DNA from: CAYWNA01 sp964459305
GTDB lineage: Bacteria > Planctomycetota > Planctomycetia > Pirellulales > Pirellulaceae
DNA: 64,000 bases
Assembly: GCA_964459305.1 (NCBI GenBank)
Contig: CAYWNA010000027.1
Location: forward strand, 14,837-78,836
Direction of reading: 5' to 3'
The notes under the pieces are model-generated. The model searched no databases. It worked only from the letters and a program-made list of their open reading frames with translations, and was not told the DNA's origin. A program made the position numbers and the translations under genes. This document shows, piece after piece, positions 25,513 to 34,144 of this stretch (its first letter is position 1; every line of letters starts with the position of its first letter).

Positions 25513-25985
25513 GGTTACGTTCTTGATGCTTCTTGATCATTGTAGCCGTCCGCGGAACGAGCCCACCACGTTCGGCCGCTACTCTACAGGATGCGCATCA
25601 TGTCAAAAGGTTACACCGCGGATCCAAACTTGAGGACAATGCAAAGCAGATGGATCGAGAGCGGGCGGTGGAAATTTTGGCAAGCGGTGCGCTAGACGCC
25701 TTGACAAAGCCCCCATGATTAAGTGCCAGTCACACGATCGCGAAGCGAAAACAAGGGATGGCGGGCGGTTCATCCTCGCTGGCGCATCGGGCTAGTGTCA
25801 ACACGCTGTCGCGATGTCTCCGACGAGCGGTAAATACGGGCAGGCACTGATGCCCTCCAATAGACCTACGCCCCGTTCGCATGAAGGCGATCGTCGTGTA
25901 GAATCTTATCTGGCCGCGTGTTCGCCCAGCAAATCCAACGCTCGTCGCGTGGACGAGCTTTTCCCGTTCGATTGGAGTCCAGAAA
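25513..25985. other. intergenic region, nothing recognised
   Basis: No gene, RNA or strong repeat was recognised. It forms the upstream region of the glycosyltransferase at 25986. Confidence 0.5.
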
Positions 25986-27212
25986 ATGCCGGATTTCGTT
26001 CAAAACGGGTTGGTTACCACACTGCATGGATTTGGGACAATCGAGCTGTCTCGCCTGGAGGGGATGCTGGACCGGGCGACTCGGAGAAACAAGATTGGCC
26101 TGGTACTGCCGGTTACCTCCAGTGACATGCGGGCGGGCCCGTTTCGCGAGATCATTGGACATCTTCAAGAAGCGTCGTACGTTGACACAATTATTGTGAC
26201 ACTGGGCGTGGCGCCTGAGGCGAAAGACTATCAAGAAACGGCATCGATCGTTCGTCAATTGGGCGACAAAGCGCAGGTCCTCTGGACCGATGGGCACCGG
26301 CTGAGCGCAATGTACGATGAACTGGTCGAAGCCGGTCTCGCCTTGTCTGTTCCCGGCAAGGGCCGTTCGGTTTGGACTGCGTTCGGATACCTGCTCGCGG
26401 ATTCCAGCTTGAAGGCATTTGTCCTCCACGACTGCGATATTGTGGACTACAACCGTGAAATCCTCGCTCGGCTCTGTCTGCCGATGAGCCACCACAGTTT
26501 GGATTTCGAGTTCTGCAAAGCCTACTACGCTCGCGTCACGGATCGCATGCACGGGCGCGTCGTGCGGCTGTTGATTGGCCCGCTATTGCGAGCATTGATG
26601 TCGATTATCGGCCCGAATCCCTTTCTCGTTTACCTTAACAGTTTTCGGTATCCCTTGGCCGGCGAGTTTGCGGTCACGTCGAATCTGGCCCGGTCGAATC
26701 GAATCCCGAGCGATTGGGGTCTGGAGGTCGGTACGCTGGCCGAGGTGTTCCGAAACACGTCGGTTAAACGTGTGTGTCAAGTGGATTTGTGTCGCCTGTA
26801 CGAGCACAAACATCAGCCGTTATCGCTGGAGGACGCCGCCAAGGGCCTGATGAAGATGGCCACGGACATATTGACGACGGTCTTCCGCACATTGGCCAGC
26901 CGAGGCGTAGTCTTGGAGACGGGGCATATGGTCACTCTGCGTTCTGCCTACCTTCGAGCCTCGCAAGACGCGATCCGCCAATACCACGCCGATGCTCTGA
27001 TCAACGGGCTGGAATTCGATCGTCACGCAGAAGAACAGGCGATCGAAGGGTTTGCCGAGCGTATCACCGAGGCCGGCCAGACTTTCCAACGCGATCCGGC
27101 TGGCGGCGAGGCAATACCGAACTGGACGCGAGTGCTCACGGCGTTCCCCGAATTCCCGCAGCAACTGCGGGACGCTGTCAAGGCCGACGCAGAGGAGTAT
27201 GGTGCGGCCTGA
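25986..27212 (+). CDS. glucosyl-3-phosphoglycerate synthase-like glycosyltransferase
   Basis: The 408-residue cytoplasmic protein resembles the GT81-type family that transfers glucose to 3-phosphoglycerate, giving the precursor of the compatible solute glucosylglycerate. Visible features are IGLVLPVTSSDMR (nucleotide-sugar side), GKGRSVWTAFGYLL, the metal-binding DxD in FVLHDCDIVDYN, and RYPLAGEFAV with DWGLEVGTLAEVF. The ATG has GGAG 8 bases upstream. No phosphatase gene partner adjoins it. A mannosyl variant of the family is an alternative. Confidence 0.75.
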   Translation: MPDFVQNGLVTTLHGFGTIELSRLEGMLDRATRRNKIGLVLPVTSSDMRAGPFREIIGHLQEASYVDTIIVTLGVAPEAKDYQETASIVRQLGDKAQVLWTDGHRLSAMYDELVEAGLALSVPGKGRSVWTAFGYLLADSSLKAFVLHDCDIVDYNREILARLCLPMSHHSLDFEFCKAYYARVTDRMHGRVVRLLIGPLLRALMSIIGPNPFLVYLNSFRYPLAGEFAVTSNLARSNRIPSDWGLEVGTLAEVFRNTSVKRVCQVDLCRLYEHKHQPLSLEDAAKGLMKMATDILTTVFRTLASRGVVLETGHMVTLRSAYLRASQDAIRQYHADALINGLEFDRHAEEQAIEGFAERITEAGQTFQRDPAGGEAIPNWTRVLTAFPEFPQQLRDAVKADAEEYGAA

Positions 27213-27219
27213 CTTTCTG

Positions 27220-28452
27220 TCATTGGCTATTCGGAGTTGTTTCGGATTTCGTGCTTCTGATTTCGGATTTGAACCACCGTTCGCCGCATATCGCCTCAGC
27301 GGTGATCCGGGCTGCCAGACCGTGCCCTTCGGCGTTCCAGTGCCCCTCTCCGAGCTTTGTGTTTTCGAACCCGTGCAGGAAAACGCCGTGCTGGTCTGCA
27401 TGACGCTGCATCGGCTCTGCGAGATTCACCACGGGAAAACCGTTTTCGTCTCCCAGTGCTTTCAACCGTCGCTCGCAATAGAAAAGGTCCTCCACTCCCA
27501 GCCGCCTGCAAAGTTCTTTTCGCGCGGCTCGATCCGGATTCACCTGGCCATCGTTCGATATGACGACGACGACGAATCGCGTTTGGTACCTTGAGACTTC
27601 GCTGTTGATCTCCAGGATAAGCCGCTCGGTGATTCCCCAGGCGGTGCGCCAAATCGCATCTCGTGGCTCGGCTAGCCCCAATTCGTCGACTCCGGGTCCT
27701 CGGTCCAGTCTTTCCGTGTCCCTGTCCTTGCCGTATCGCCGACCGCGGTTGCGCCGAGCTTCGTCCAACAGCTGGAGAATCCTGCTGCGGTTTATGAGAG
27801 CCACTTTGAGCTGGACCTTTTTCGAGCACGCTTTCAGGTAGTCCGGATGGCGCAGGAATGCATTGTCGAGCACCAAGTCGTTCTGTTCCAGCCGAAAGAA
27901 GGGCCGAACCTTATAGGGTTCGAGTTCCGCCGTATTGTTCCGCAGGTCGTTACCCGCAAAAAATGCGAGGACCACCAAGTCGGGCTGATAGTCCCAAACG
28001 TGATGTCTAAGCATGAGCAGTTCCTGTGCCGTGCCGTAACCGGAAACGCCAAAGTTGAGAACTTCCACGCGTCTGCCGCGCTGTGTTGCGCGATCGTTCA
28101 ATTCGCGCTCCAGCTCGCCACAGAACGTCTCTTCGTCTGGCACCTGAAAAGCCTCGATGAACGAATCACCCAGTACCGCGACGCGGAATGTGGCAGGCGG
28201 CTTTTCGGGTGAGCGGCGTCCGTGGCGAAATCCGTAGCGATTGACTTCAATGAGCGCCGTACCCTCCTTGCGCCACCAACCTCGGAATCCAGGCTGCAAT
28301 CGCGTGCCGCAGTAGCGGTCGGGAGCGTACGGCAAAGGGTAGCTGACTCCCATCACGCGCAAACAGACCTCTACCGCAATCAGGCCCACCACCAAGCCCA
28401 TTCCCAACAAGACCAGCTTTTTCGCGATCGACTTCAGTCGTGCCATTGTCAT
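27220..28452 (-). CDS. membrane-anchored SGNH/GDSL hydrolase
   Basis: The 410-residue protein has an N-terminal membrane anchor (about residues 12-32) and then an SGNH hydrolase domain: the nucleophile Ser in AVLGDSFIEAFQV, Gly in FGVSGYGTAQE, Asn in AFFAGNDLRNN, and the C-terminal His in GHWNAEGH. It would cleave or transfer acyl groups on surface glycans or lipids. The last 17 residues (FKSEIRSTKSETTPNSQ) are encoded by a short AAATCCGAAATC-like repeat and look non-homologous. It converges on the upstream glycosyltransferase gene with a 7-base gap. The start is uncertain between 28452 and 28446. Confidence 0.78.
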   Translation of the reverse strand: MTMARLKSIAKKLVLLGMGLVVGLIAVEVCLRVMGVSYPLPYAPDRYCGTRLQPGFRGWWRKEGTALIEVNRYGFRHGRRSPEKPPATFRVAVLGDSFIEAFQVPDEETFCGELERELNDRATQRGRRVEVLNFGVSGYGTAQELLMLRHHVWDYQPDLVVLAFFAGNDLRNNTAELEPYKVRPFFRLEQNDLVLDNAFLRHPDYLKACSKKVQLKVALINRSRILQLLDEARRNRGRRYGKDRDTERLDRGPGVDELGLAEPRDAIWRTAWGITERLILEINSEVSRYQTRFVVVVISNDGQVNPDRAARKELCRRLGVEDLFYCERRLKALGDENGFPVVNLAEPMQRHADQHGVFLHGFENTKLGEGHWNAEGHGLAARITAEAICGERWFKSEIRSTKSETTPNSQ

Positions 28453-28698
28453 TCAAGAATCGTAAGGACCTCGCTTAACCGAGATGCACTGGCGAAAACG
28501 GGAAGCAATTCTCTTGGCGATCCCTAGGATTCCCACCTTCGCTTGTTCTCTACCGCGCCGACAAGGTAGTATACCATCGTGTTTGGTGTTTCCGCCTCGG
28601 CACAGACGCAAGTTCGTTCGATTGTTCGGAATGCCGACTCCTAGACTGTCCGGGATTTCGGGCCAACCGTTGGCCTCACTAAGACTTGGCGAACAGCT

Positions 28699-29805
28699 AT
28701 GCCACGCAAATTGACCCTTGTCATTCACGCGTTGAACACCGGTGGCGCCGAACGGGTCATGGCCGCGATGGCCAATCATTGGGCGGAACAGGACGTGGAC
28801 GTCACGCTGATTACGCTAGACGCGGTCGAGACAGACCATTTCTACTTGCGTCCGGAGATCCGTCGCGTTGGCCTGGCATTGATGCGAGATTCGAAATACC
28901 CATGGCAAGCCATATGGAACAACGTCGCACGGATTCTGCGTTTGCGTCGCGCAATTCGTGATGCCGGAGCCCGACAGGTCGTAAGTTTTACCGACAAAAT
29001 GAACGTCCTCACACTGCTGGCGTCGGTCGGGTGCAGTTGGGATGTGGTGATCGCCGAGCGCAACGATCCTCGAGGGCAAAAGATGGGTTTCGGGTGGGAG
29101 CTGTTGCGCAGGTGGACCTACCGACGTTGCTCGGCACTTGTTGTCCAGACGGAGGCCGTCGCGCGGTATTCCCGCCGTCTGGTCGGCAAAAAGCCACTGC
29201 ACGTCATTCCCAATGCCATCGAGCCACACGAGCCACCGACGCCGGCCGGCCCTGCGGAAACGCACAGCCACAAGCGAATTGTCGCCATGGGACGCTTGGC
29301 AGCACAAAAGGGATTCGACCTGCTGATCAAGGCATTTGCACTCCTTGCAGACGAACATCCGGACTGGAACCTGCAGATTTTCGGCGACGGCGGCGACCGG
29401 TCGAGGCTCGCACGCTTGGCCGAATCCCTGCAACTGGCGGATCGCGTGGATTTATGCGGCTGGATCGACCGTCCCGACACGTATTTGCATCAGGCCGACC
29501 TCTTTGTGCTGTCGTCGCGTTACGAGGGCTTCCCCAACGCGCTCCTGGAAGCGATGGCGTGCGGATTGCCTGTCGTCAGCTTTGATTGCGACAGCGGTCC
29601 CGGAGAGATCGTTCGACACGAAGTGGACGGGCTGCTAGTGCCGGCCGAGGATGTCGATGCGTTGGCCGCGGCCATGGACCGACTCATGGCAGACGAGGCC
29701 GAACGAGCAAGACTTGCAGAAAATGCCGTTGACGTCATACGGCGATTCAGCTGCGACGTTTTTTTCGAACGCTGGGGCCACGTATTGAGTGGGTCGCAGG
29801 ACTAG
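28699..29805 (+). CDS. GT4-family glycosyltransferase
   Basis: The 368-residue cytoplasmic or membrane-associated enzyme has the GT-B fold. The N-terminal half starts LTLVIHALNTGGAERVMAAM, and the C-terminal half has VAMGRLAAQKGFDLLIKAF, LCGWIDRP, LSSRYEGFPNALLEAMACG (the EX7E motif) and PVVSFDCDSGPGEIV. These are typical of retaining GT4 transferases for cell-wall or lipopolysaccharide sugars. The donor and acceptor are unknown. It lies convergent to csrA with a 6-base gap. Confidence 0.86.
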   Translation: MPRKLTLVIHALNTGGAERVMAAMANHWAEQDVDVTLITLDAVETDHFYLRPEIRRVGLALMRDSKYPWQAIWNNVARILRLRRAIRDAGARQVVSFTDKMNVLTLLASVGCSWDVVIAERNDPRGQKMGFGWELLRRWTYRRCSALVVQTEAVARYSRRLVGKKPLHVIPNAIEPHEPPTPAGPAETHSHKRIVAMGRLAAQKGFDLLIKAFALLADEHPDWNLQIFGDGGDRSRLARLAESLQLADRVDLCGWIDRPDTYLHQADLFVLSSRYEGFPNALLEAMACGLPVVSFDCDSGPGEIVRHEVDGLLVPAEDVDALAAAMDRLMADEAERARLAENAVDVIRRFSCDVFFERWGHVLSGSQD

Positions 29806-29811
29806 CGCACG

Positions 29812-30003
29812 CTACTCGTCTGTCGGGACGCTCGACCATTCTTCACGTTGCAGTGCCTCGTACACTTCCCTTCTGCGAACCGGCACGTACACCGGGCACT
29901 CGACGCCGAGCCGCACTTTTTCGTCGTGAATATCCACAACCGTAATGATGACATCATCACCGATGACAACGCTCTCGTCTCTCTTGCGCGAAAAAACGAT
30001 CAT
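29812..30003 (-). CDS. csrA: carbon storage regulator CsrA
   Basis: The 63-residue RNA-binding protein matches CsrA/RsmA: MIVFSRKRDESVVIGDDV, VDIHDEKVRLGVECP and VPVRRREVYEAL. It binds GGA motifs in mRNA leaders to control translation and stability. The ATG at 30003 has GAGGAG about 8 bases upstream; an in-frame start 18 bases earlier would only add MRGAQT. It is monocistronic here. Confidence 0.93.
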   Translation of the reverse strand: MIVFSRKRDESVVIGDDVIITVVDIHDEKVRLGVECPVYVPVRRREVYEALQREEWSSVPTDE

Positions 30004-30090
30004 CGTCTGGGCTCCTCTCACTCGGTCTTGCTAATCTCGCGGACTGGAACGGAGCTGACACGTATAAGGCGAGCGGCAGATGAAAATTTA

Positions 30091-30153
30091 CCGTGGGATA
30101 GGCTTCCAGCCTGTCGAAGATGCGGCCTGACAGGCTGGAAGCCTATCCCACGG
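30091..30153. repeat. perfect 25-base-arm hairpin
   Basis: Arms 30091-30115 (CCGTGGGATAGGCTTCCAGC...) and 30129-30153 are perfect complements around a 13-base loop. No second copy was found in the window by eye. It lies upstream of csrA. Confidence 0.8.
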
Positions 30154-30357
30154 GTACGCGAATTTCCGCCGCTCGAATAATTTCGGATTCCCGTAAACGG
30201 GCAGCCTTTCGAAGTGAAGATAACAGAGTACTCACAGCGATGCCAGCACCCAACGGCGCGAAGTCTCGCGTGAGCGCCGTGAAGGAATCGCCATGACGAA
30301 ATCCTATCAGCATCGATCAGTTTTGATACTTGTCGCTGGCGACTGCTTGCTGTCTGA

Positions 30358-30525
30358 CCGCGTCAACATTGGATAGCCAACCTCGGTATCTTCTGGCTCA
30401 AAGACAAAAGCCTCGAAGACAGCGAAGACCTACCCGATCCCGACGTTCTGGCCCAAGAGATCGCCGACGATCTGCAGACAGCGCTGGAGCAGTTCTCGGC
30501 GATTGCCACGGAGTTGAAGCAATAG
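30358..30525 (+). pseudogene. C-terminal remnant of a type I restriction methylase (HsdM-like)
   Basis: A 55-codon frame without a start codon ends at TAG (30523). An in-frame TGA lies at 30355. The peptide contains NLGIFWLKDKSLEDSEDLP, then PDPDVLAQEIADDLQTALEQ and FSAIATELKQ. This closely matches the C-terminal end of HsdM-type N6-adenine methylases as remembered (IFWLKD-SLEDS-NLP-PDV-A-EI-EDL-AALEQF). The rest of the methylase and the hsdS and hsdR genes are absent. It lies about 150 bases from tRNA-His, a common island attachment neighbourhood. Confidence 0.6.
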
Positions 30526-30671
30526 TCAGCCGTGGCCGGAGTTTTCGTCAGCCACGGCTACAGCAAGGCGAGAGGTTCTGGTCCTTCCGCACAAACGGGC
30601 GCTTGCCGTAAGTCCTTATCCAGTCAAAGGAAAACAGCCGCTGCCCAGTTAGGACAACGGCTGTTGACAGG

Positions 30672-30746
30672 GGTGGATGAGGGGATTCGAACCCCCGACC
30701 CTTGGAACCACAATCCAATGCTCTAACCAACTGAGCTACATCCACC
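30672..30746 (-). tRNA. tRNA-His (anticodon GTG)
   Basis: The reverse strand folds as a standard cloverleaf. The acceptor stem is GTGGATG/CATCCAC, the D arm is GCTC/GAGC, and the anticodon stem TTGGA/TCCAA has loop TTGTGGT, giving anticodon GTG for histidine. The T arm has TTCGAAT. The extra 5' G (G-1) opposite discriminator C73 is the histidine-tRNA identity feature. The CCA end is not encoded. Confidence 0.95.
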
Positions 30747-30810
30747 GTGCGAACAACCTAATTTATCCCTGGCAGTGTTTCCGGTCAACGGTGGCGGCTG
30801 GTGGAGGGGG

Positions 30811-30893
30811 GAACAATGGAATGTTGGAATACAGGAATGGTGGACGGCTGGGGGCTCCATTATTCCACCACTCCAATATTCCGTCATCCCACG
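30811..30893. repeat. TGGAAT-periodic short repeat with inverted half
   Basis: The segment reads AATGGAATGTTGGAATACAG and onward, with TGGAAT/GGAAT units about every 9 bases. The second half carries the complement (CCATTATTCCACCACTCCAA). It forms an imperfect inverted arrangement in the space between tRNA-His and the oxidoreductase gene. Confidence 0.6.
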
Positions 30894-30948
30894 ACTCCAG
30901 CCGCCCATTATCGGGAATCTGTATCTTGGTCGCACTCAAATGTGGCCG

Positions 30949-32271
30949 TTACACAAACTCCGTGATCCCCGGCATGGGCGATGGGTAGCGCCCGCCGGGT
31001 TCCGGTTTGATCGGCGGCTCGGCGTCCCAGTCGTAGCGGTCGAGGCTGAAATCGAGCGTCGACTGCATCGCTTTCTCCCAGGTGATCTCCTGGCCGGTGT
31101 AGCAAACCATCTGGGCCAAAATGCCGAGCATGGTGCTGGTAATCATGTAATCGCCATTGTTGATCGTCTTCCCGGCACGGATCGCCTCGAACAACTCCTT
31201 GTGTTCGTTGTCATACATGCTCGGCTTGCGACCTTCGAAGCGCCACTCCGTTTCGCCCTCGATGCGACACCGATGCGGCATGGTGGCGCGGCCCTTGGTG
31301 CCAAGGACAATATCCGAAGTCGTGTTGTGGCAGCCGGGGATGTCGCGGCAGTGGCCGAATACCCTTGCCCCGTTTTCATACTCGAACACGACGCTGTGAT
31401 GATCGAACTGGTCGCCGTAGATGGGGTCCAGGCACACTTGCCGGCCGCCCAAGCCAAATGCTTTGACCGGCGGCACATCACCCATGGCCCATGATGATTT
31501 GTCAATACTGTGAATCAACTGCTGGCTTGTCTGGTCGCCGGACAACCAATTGAAGTGGTACCAGTTTTGGAATTGATACTCCAATTCGCCCCACTCGGGC
31601 TTTCTCGCTCGGCAGATGTACGGAGCGGTCAGGTAGTTTTCCTGGATCGCGATGATCTCGCCGATGGCGCCGTCCTGGATCCGTTTCATGGTCTCGCGGA
31701 CGGCGGTGTCGTAGCGCCAGCAGAGCCCGGAGACAACGTTCAAGTTTTTCCGCCGTGCTTCGTCGCACGCGGCCTTCGAGATCTTCAGGCCGGGAACGTC
31801 CAGGCCATGCGGTTTCTCGCAGAACACGTGTTTACCGGCGTCGATCGTCGCCTTCAACATGACGGGATGGAAGTGCGAAGTGGCCGCAATCAGCACGACG
31901 TCCACATCACTGTCGATGACCTTCTGGTAGGCATCAAAACCTACGAAGCTGTGATCGTCGTCCACGGCGACCTGGTCGGGTTTGACCTTTTTGAGGCGAT
32001 CTCGTGCCGCCTGGAGCCGGTCGGCGAAGAGCTCGGCCATGGCGACCAGCCGAACATCTTGGCCCGCGTTCATGGCATTCACGGCCGCACCGGACCCACG
32101 TCCGCCGCAACCGATCAGGCCGATCTTGATGATGTCGCTGCCGGCGGCGTGAGCGGATCGTTCAACAGCCAGCGAACCAGCCATCATCGTGCCGGCCAGC
32201 GCGGCCGAAGTTGTCAGAAACTCGCGACGCGAACCTTCTGGAGACCGTCCCTGCGAGCATTTCTTCACCAT
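30949..32271 (-). CDS. Tat-exported Gfo/Idh/MocA-family oxidoreductase
   Basis: The 440-residue protein has a twin-arginine signal (SRREFLTTSAALAG), then a Rossmann fold (IKIGLIGCGGRGSGAAVNAM), the family motif CEKPHGLDVP with the catalytic-region Lys, and a C-terminal alpha/beta dimerisation domain. Such proteins oxidise or reduce sugars with a tightly bound NAD(P). Export of this family by Tat is typical of planctomycetes. AAAGGAG lies 5-6 bases before the ATG. The substrate is not deducible. Confidence 0.87.
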   Translation of the reverse strand: MVKKCSQGRSPEGSRREFLTTSAALAGTMMAGSLAVERSAHAAGSDIIKIGLIGCGGRGSGAAVNAMNAGQDVRLVAMAELFADRLQAARDRLKKVKPDQVAVDDDHSFVGFDAYQKVIDSDVDVVLIAATSHFHPVMLKATIDAGKHVFCEKPHGLDVPGLKISKAACDEARRKNLNVVSGLCWRYDTAVRETMKRIQDGAIGEIIAIQENYLTAPYICRARKPEWGELEYQFQNWYHFNWLSGDQTSQQLIHSIDKSSWAMGDVPPVKAFGLGGRQVCLDPIYGDQFDHHSVVFEYENGARVFGHCRDIPGCHNTTSDIVLGTKGRATMPHRCRIEGETEWRFEGRKPSMYDNEHKELFEAIRAGKTINNGDYMITSTMLGILAQMVCYTGQEITWEKAMQSTLDFSLDRYDWDAEPPIKPEPGGRYPSPMPGITEFV

Positions 32272-33148
32272 GGGTTCTCCTTTCTGAGAGAAAACAGCCG
32301 GAGTGCGTGGAAATTGAACCGGCCACCCGCTGGCGTTGCGTGCGGGCCAGCGGTTCTAAAGAATCGGTGGGTGTTCCGTAACGACAATTAGACCAGGAGC
32401 TGGCGGAATCGGCAACCGAGAACCGGCGAGTGCTTCGTTGCTTGGGAGCCGCGCTGAAGTCGCCTATTCAATTCAGGAGACCATTTACCCGTAGGGAACG
32501 CGCGAAGGGGTTTGTAGCTGGATTCGCAAGAATTCAGACGAATTACGCCCTCACCGCCTGAATTCTTGCGAATCCAGCTACGAGTTTTGTCAACGAATTC
32601 CTGCCGCCCGCAAACTTGTTTCTGCGCCCGGCATTGATGCGTAATACCGCCGTACCGCTGTCGGTGATGGGCGTCGCGGGACGATTGGTCGCCGCATTCT
32701 GTTACGATTCCGCCACCATTCGCCCTTGAATGGATTCCAAGTACACTGGTTAGAGATCTGGGTGTGGGCGCGCAAAAAACGGAGGCCTTTGACGCGCCAA
32801 AAACTTTTTGGCATTGCGGAATGGCCAGGGGCAAGGCAAACCACTCGACAAACACAACGTCAAAGACCCCGCGGGCCAGATCTTCATGAACCCAGCGACG
32901 TGCCAGACGTGTGCACGCGGCGTGCCAGTGCGTTGGTGCGAAAAATAAAAACTGTCGCGATATGCCATAACCTGTTAGAATAAAACAACTTGAGACACAA
33001 CACTCCGGTCGTCAATCGGGCGACGAATCGCGGATGGCATGGAGGCCGCCTTGACGAATCGGTCGAGATGCTCAAATTCGCAACAGAAGGGAAGGCTGCC
33101 TGCTGCAAAACGCTCCATTTCTGTTGAGATTTGCGCATTTGTGAACGC
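32272..33148. other. gene-free region with one palindromic element
   Basis: No frame in this 877-base stretch has family motifs or a convincing ribosome site. It contains the hairpin at 32514-32581. An AT-rich patch near 32940-32990 probably holds the promoter of the lipid kinase, but no clean consensus pair was found. Confidence 0.55.
32514..32581. repeat. palindrome, GTAGCTGGATTCGC family, second copy
   Basis: Perfect 24-base arms (32514-32537 and 32558-32581, GTAGCTGGATTCGCAAGAAT...) flank a 20-base loop. Arms are identical to the inner palindrome at 18397-18464, and the loop matches the reverse complement of that loop at 18 of 20 bases, so the two copies lie in opposite orientations. Confidence 0.88.
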
Positions 33149-34099
33149 ATGAACAGTTCAGAAGCGAACAATTCGGTCTCGTACTTGCCAGACGAGGCCA
33201 ATGACGTACTCGTTTCGGTGAACCCCAAGGCCGGCGCGCGATCGGGTCAGACCATTGTGGAGCAGGTAGTCGATGGGCTGAAAGGGGCGGGTTACCGAAC
33301 GGAAGTCTTCACGGATATTAGTGGACTGGCCGAAAGGGCAACCGAGAGGTTTGCGAACGGCTCGCTCCGAGCGGTTGTGGCGGCAGGCGGCGATGGAACG
33401 GTCTCGCTGGTTGTCAATCGCATTCCGCCTGAGGTGCCTATCATGGCGCTGCCGCTCGGCACAGAGAACCTCTTGGCCAAGCACCTGAAGATAGCGGCGA
33501 ATCCGGAACAGGTTTTTCAAACTATCCGACGCGGGGCATTCATTCGCCTGGATGCTGGTCAGGCCAATGGTCACATTTTCTTGCTGATGGTCGGCTGCGG
33601 TTTCGACGCCGATGTCGTGCGGCGTATGCACCAACAGCGTGGCGGTCACATCCATCGCCTGTCCTACGTCAAACCAATCTTCCAGTCGATACGTAGTTAC
33701 GAGTATCCCGAATTGCGGATATACTCGGACGCGTCGAGTGATGCAGAGCCGCAAGTTAAGGCCAGGTGGGCTTTTGTGGTCAACGTTCCGCGTTACGCGA
33801 TGGGGCTGGAGTTTGCGCCCGACGCCGACGGCGCGGACGGCTGGCTGGACGTGTGCACCTTCAAGCAAGGGTCGTTGCGGAAAGGCCTTGTGTATTTGGC
33901 GGGTGTTGTCATGGGGCGTCATCAGAATTGGGATGATTGCGTGACGTTGCGTGCGCAGAGGGTGCGCATCGAATCTGACTCGCCGGTGCCCTACCAGCTT
34001 GACGGAGATCCAGGCGGTTATCTGCCATTGGACATTGAGGTATTGCCAAAAAGACTAACGTTGCTCGTCCCGGAAGAGTGGGATGGCGGAGCGAAGTAG
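33149..34099 (+). CDS. diacylglycerol/sphingosine kinase-like lipid kinase
   Basis: The 316-residue protein has the DAGK catalytic fold: VSVNPKAGARSGQ, the nucleotide-binding AVVAAGGDGTVSLVVN, and PLGTENLLAKHL. The C-terminal beta-sandwich includes LDAGQANGHIFLLMVGCGFD and the closing YQLDGDPGGYLPLDIEVLP. It would phosphorylate a lipid such as diacylglycerol. An ATG at 33149 was chosen over an upstream TTG (33131). Neither has a strong ribosome site. It lies close before kdsA, same strand, possibly in one operon. Confidence 0.83.
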   Translation: MNSSEANNSVSYLPDEANDVLVSVNPKAGARSGQTIVEQVVDGLKGAGYRTEVFTDISGLAERATERFANGSLRAVVAAGGDGTVSLVVNRIPPEVPIMALPLGTENLLAKHLKIAANPEQVFQTIRRGAFIRLDAGQANGHIFLLMVGCGFDADVVRRMHQQRGGHIHRLSYVKPIFQSIRSYEYPELRIYSDASSDAEPQVKARWAFVVNVPRYAMGLEFAPDADGADGWLDVCTFKQGSLRKGLVYLAGVVMGRHQNWDDCVTLRAQRVRIESDSPVPYQLDGDPGGYLPLDIEVLPKRLTLLVPEEWDGGAK

Positions 34100-34144
34100 A
34101 CGGATGGATTGACGAGATTGAGCGACCCAACTGGAAAGAAACCG

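Larger units (their letters stand above)
30004..30671. other. intergenic region with hairpin and HsdM remnant
   Basis: Between csrA and tRNA-His lie a perfect hairpin (30091-30153) and a 3' fragment of a DNA methylase gene (30358-30525), both listed separately. A smaller inverted repeat (AGCCGTGGC near 30528, GCCACGGCT near 30552) follows the fragment. No intact gene was found. Confidence 0.6.
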
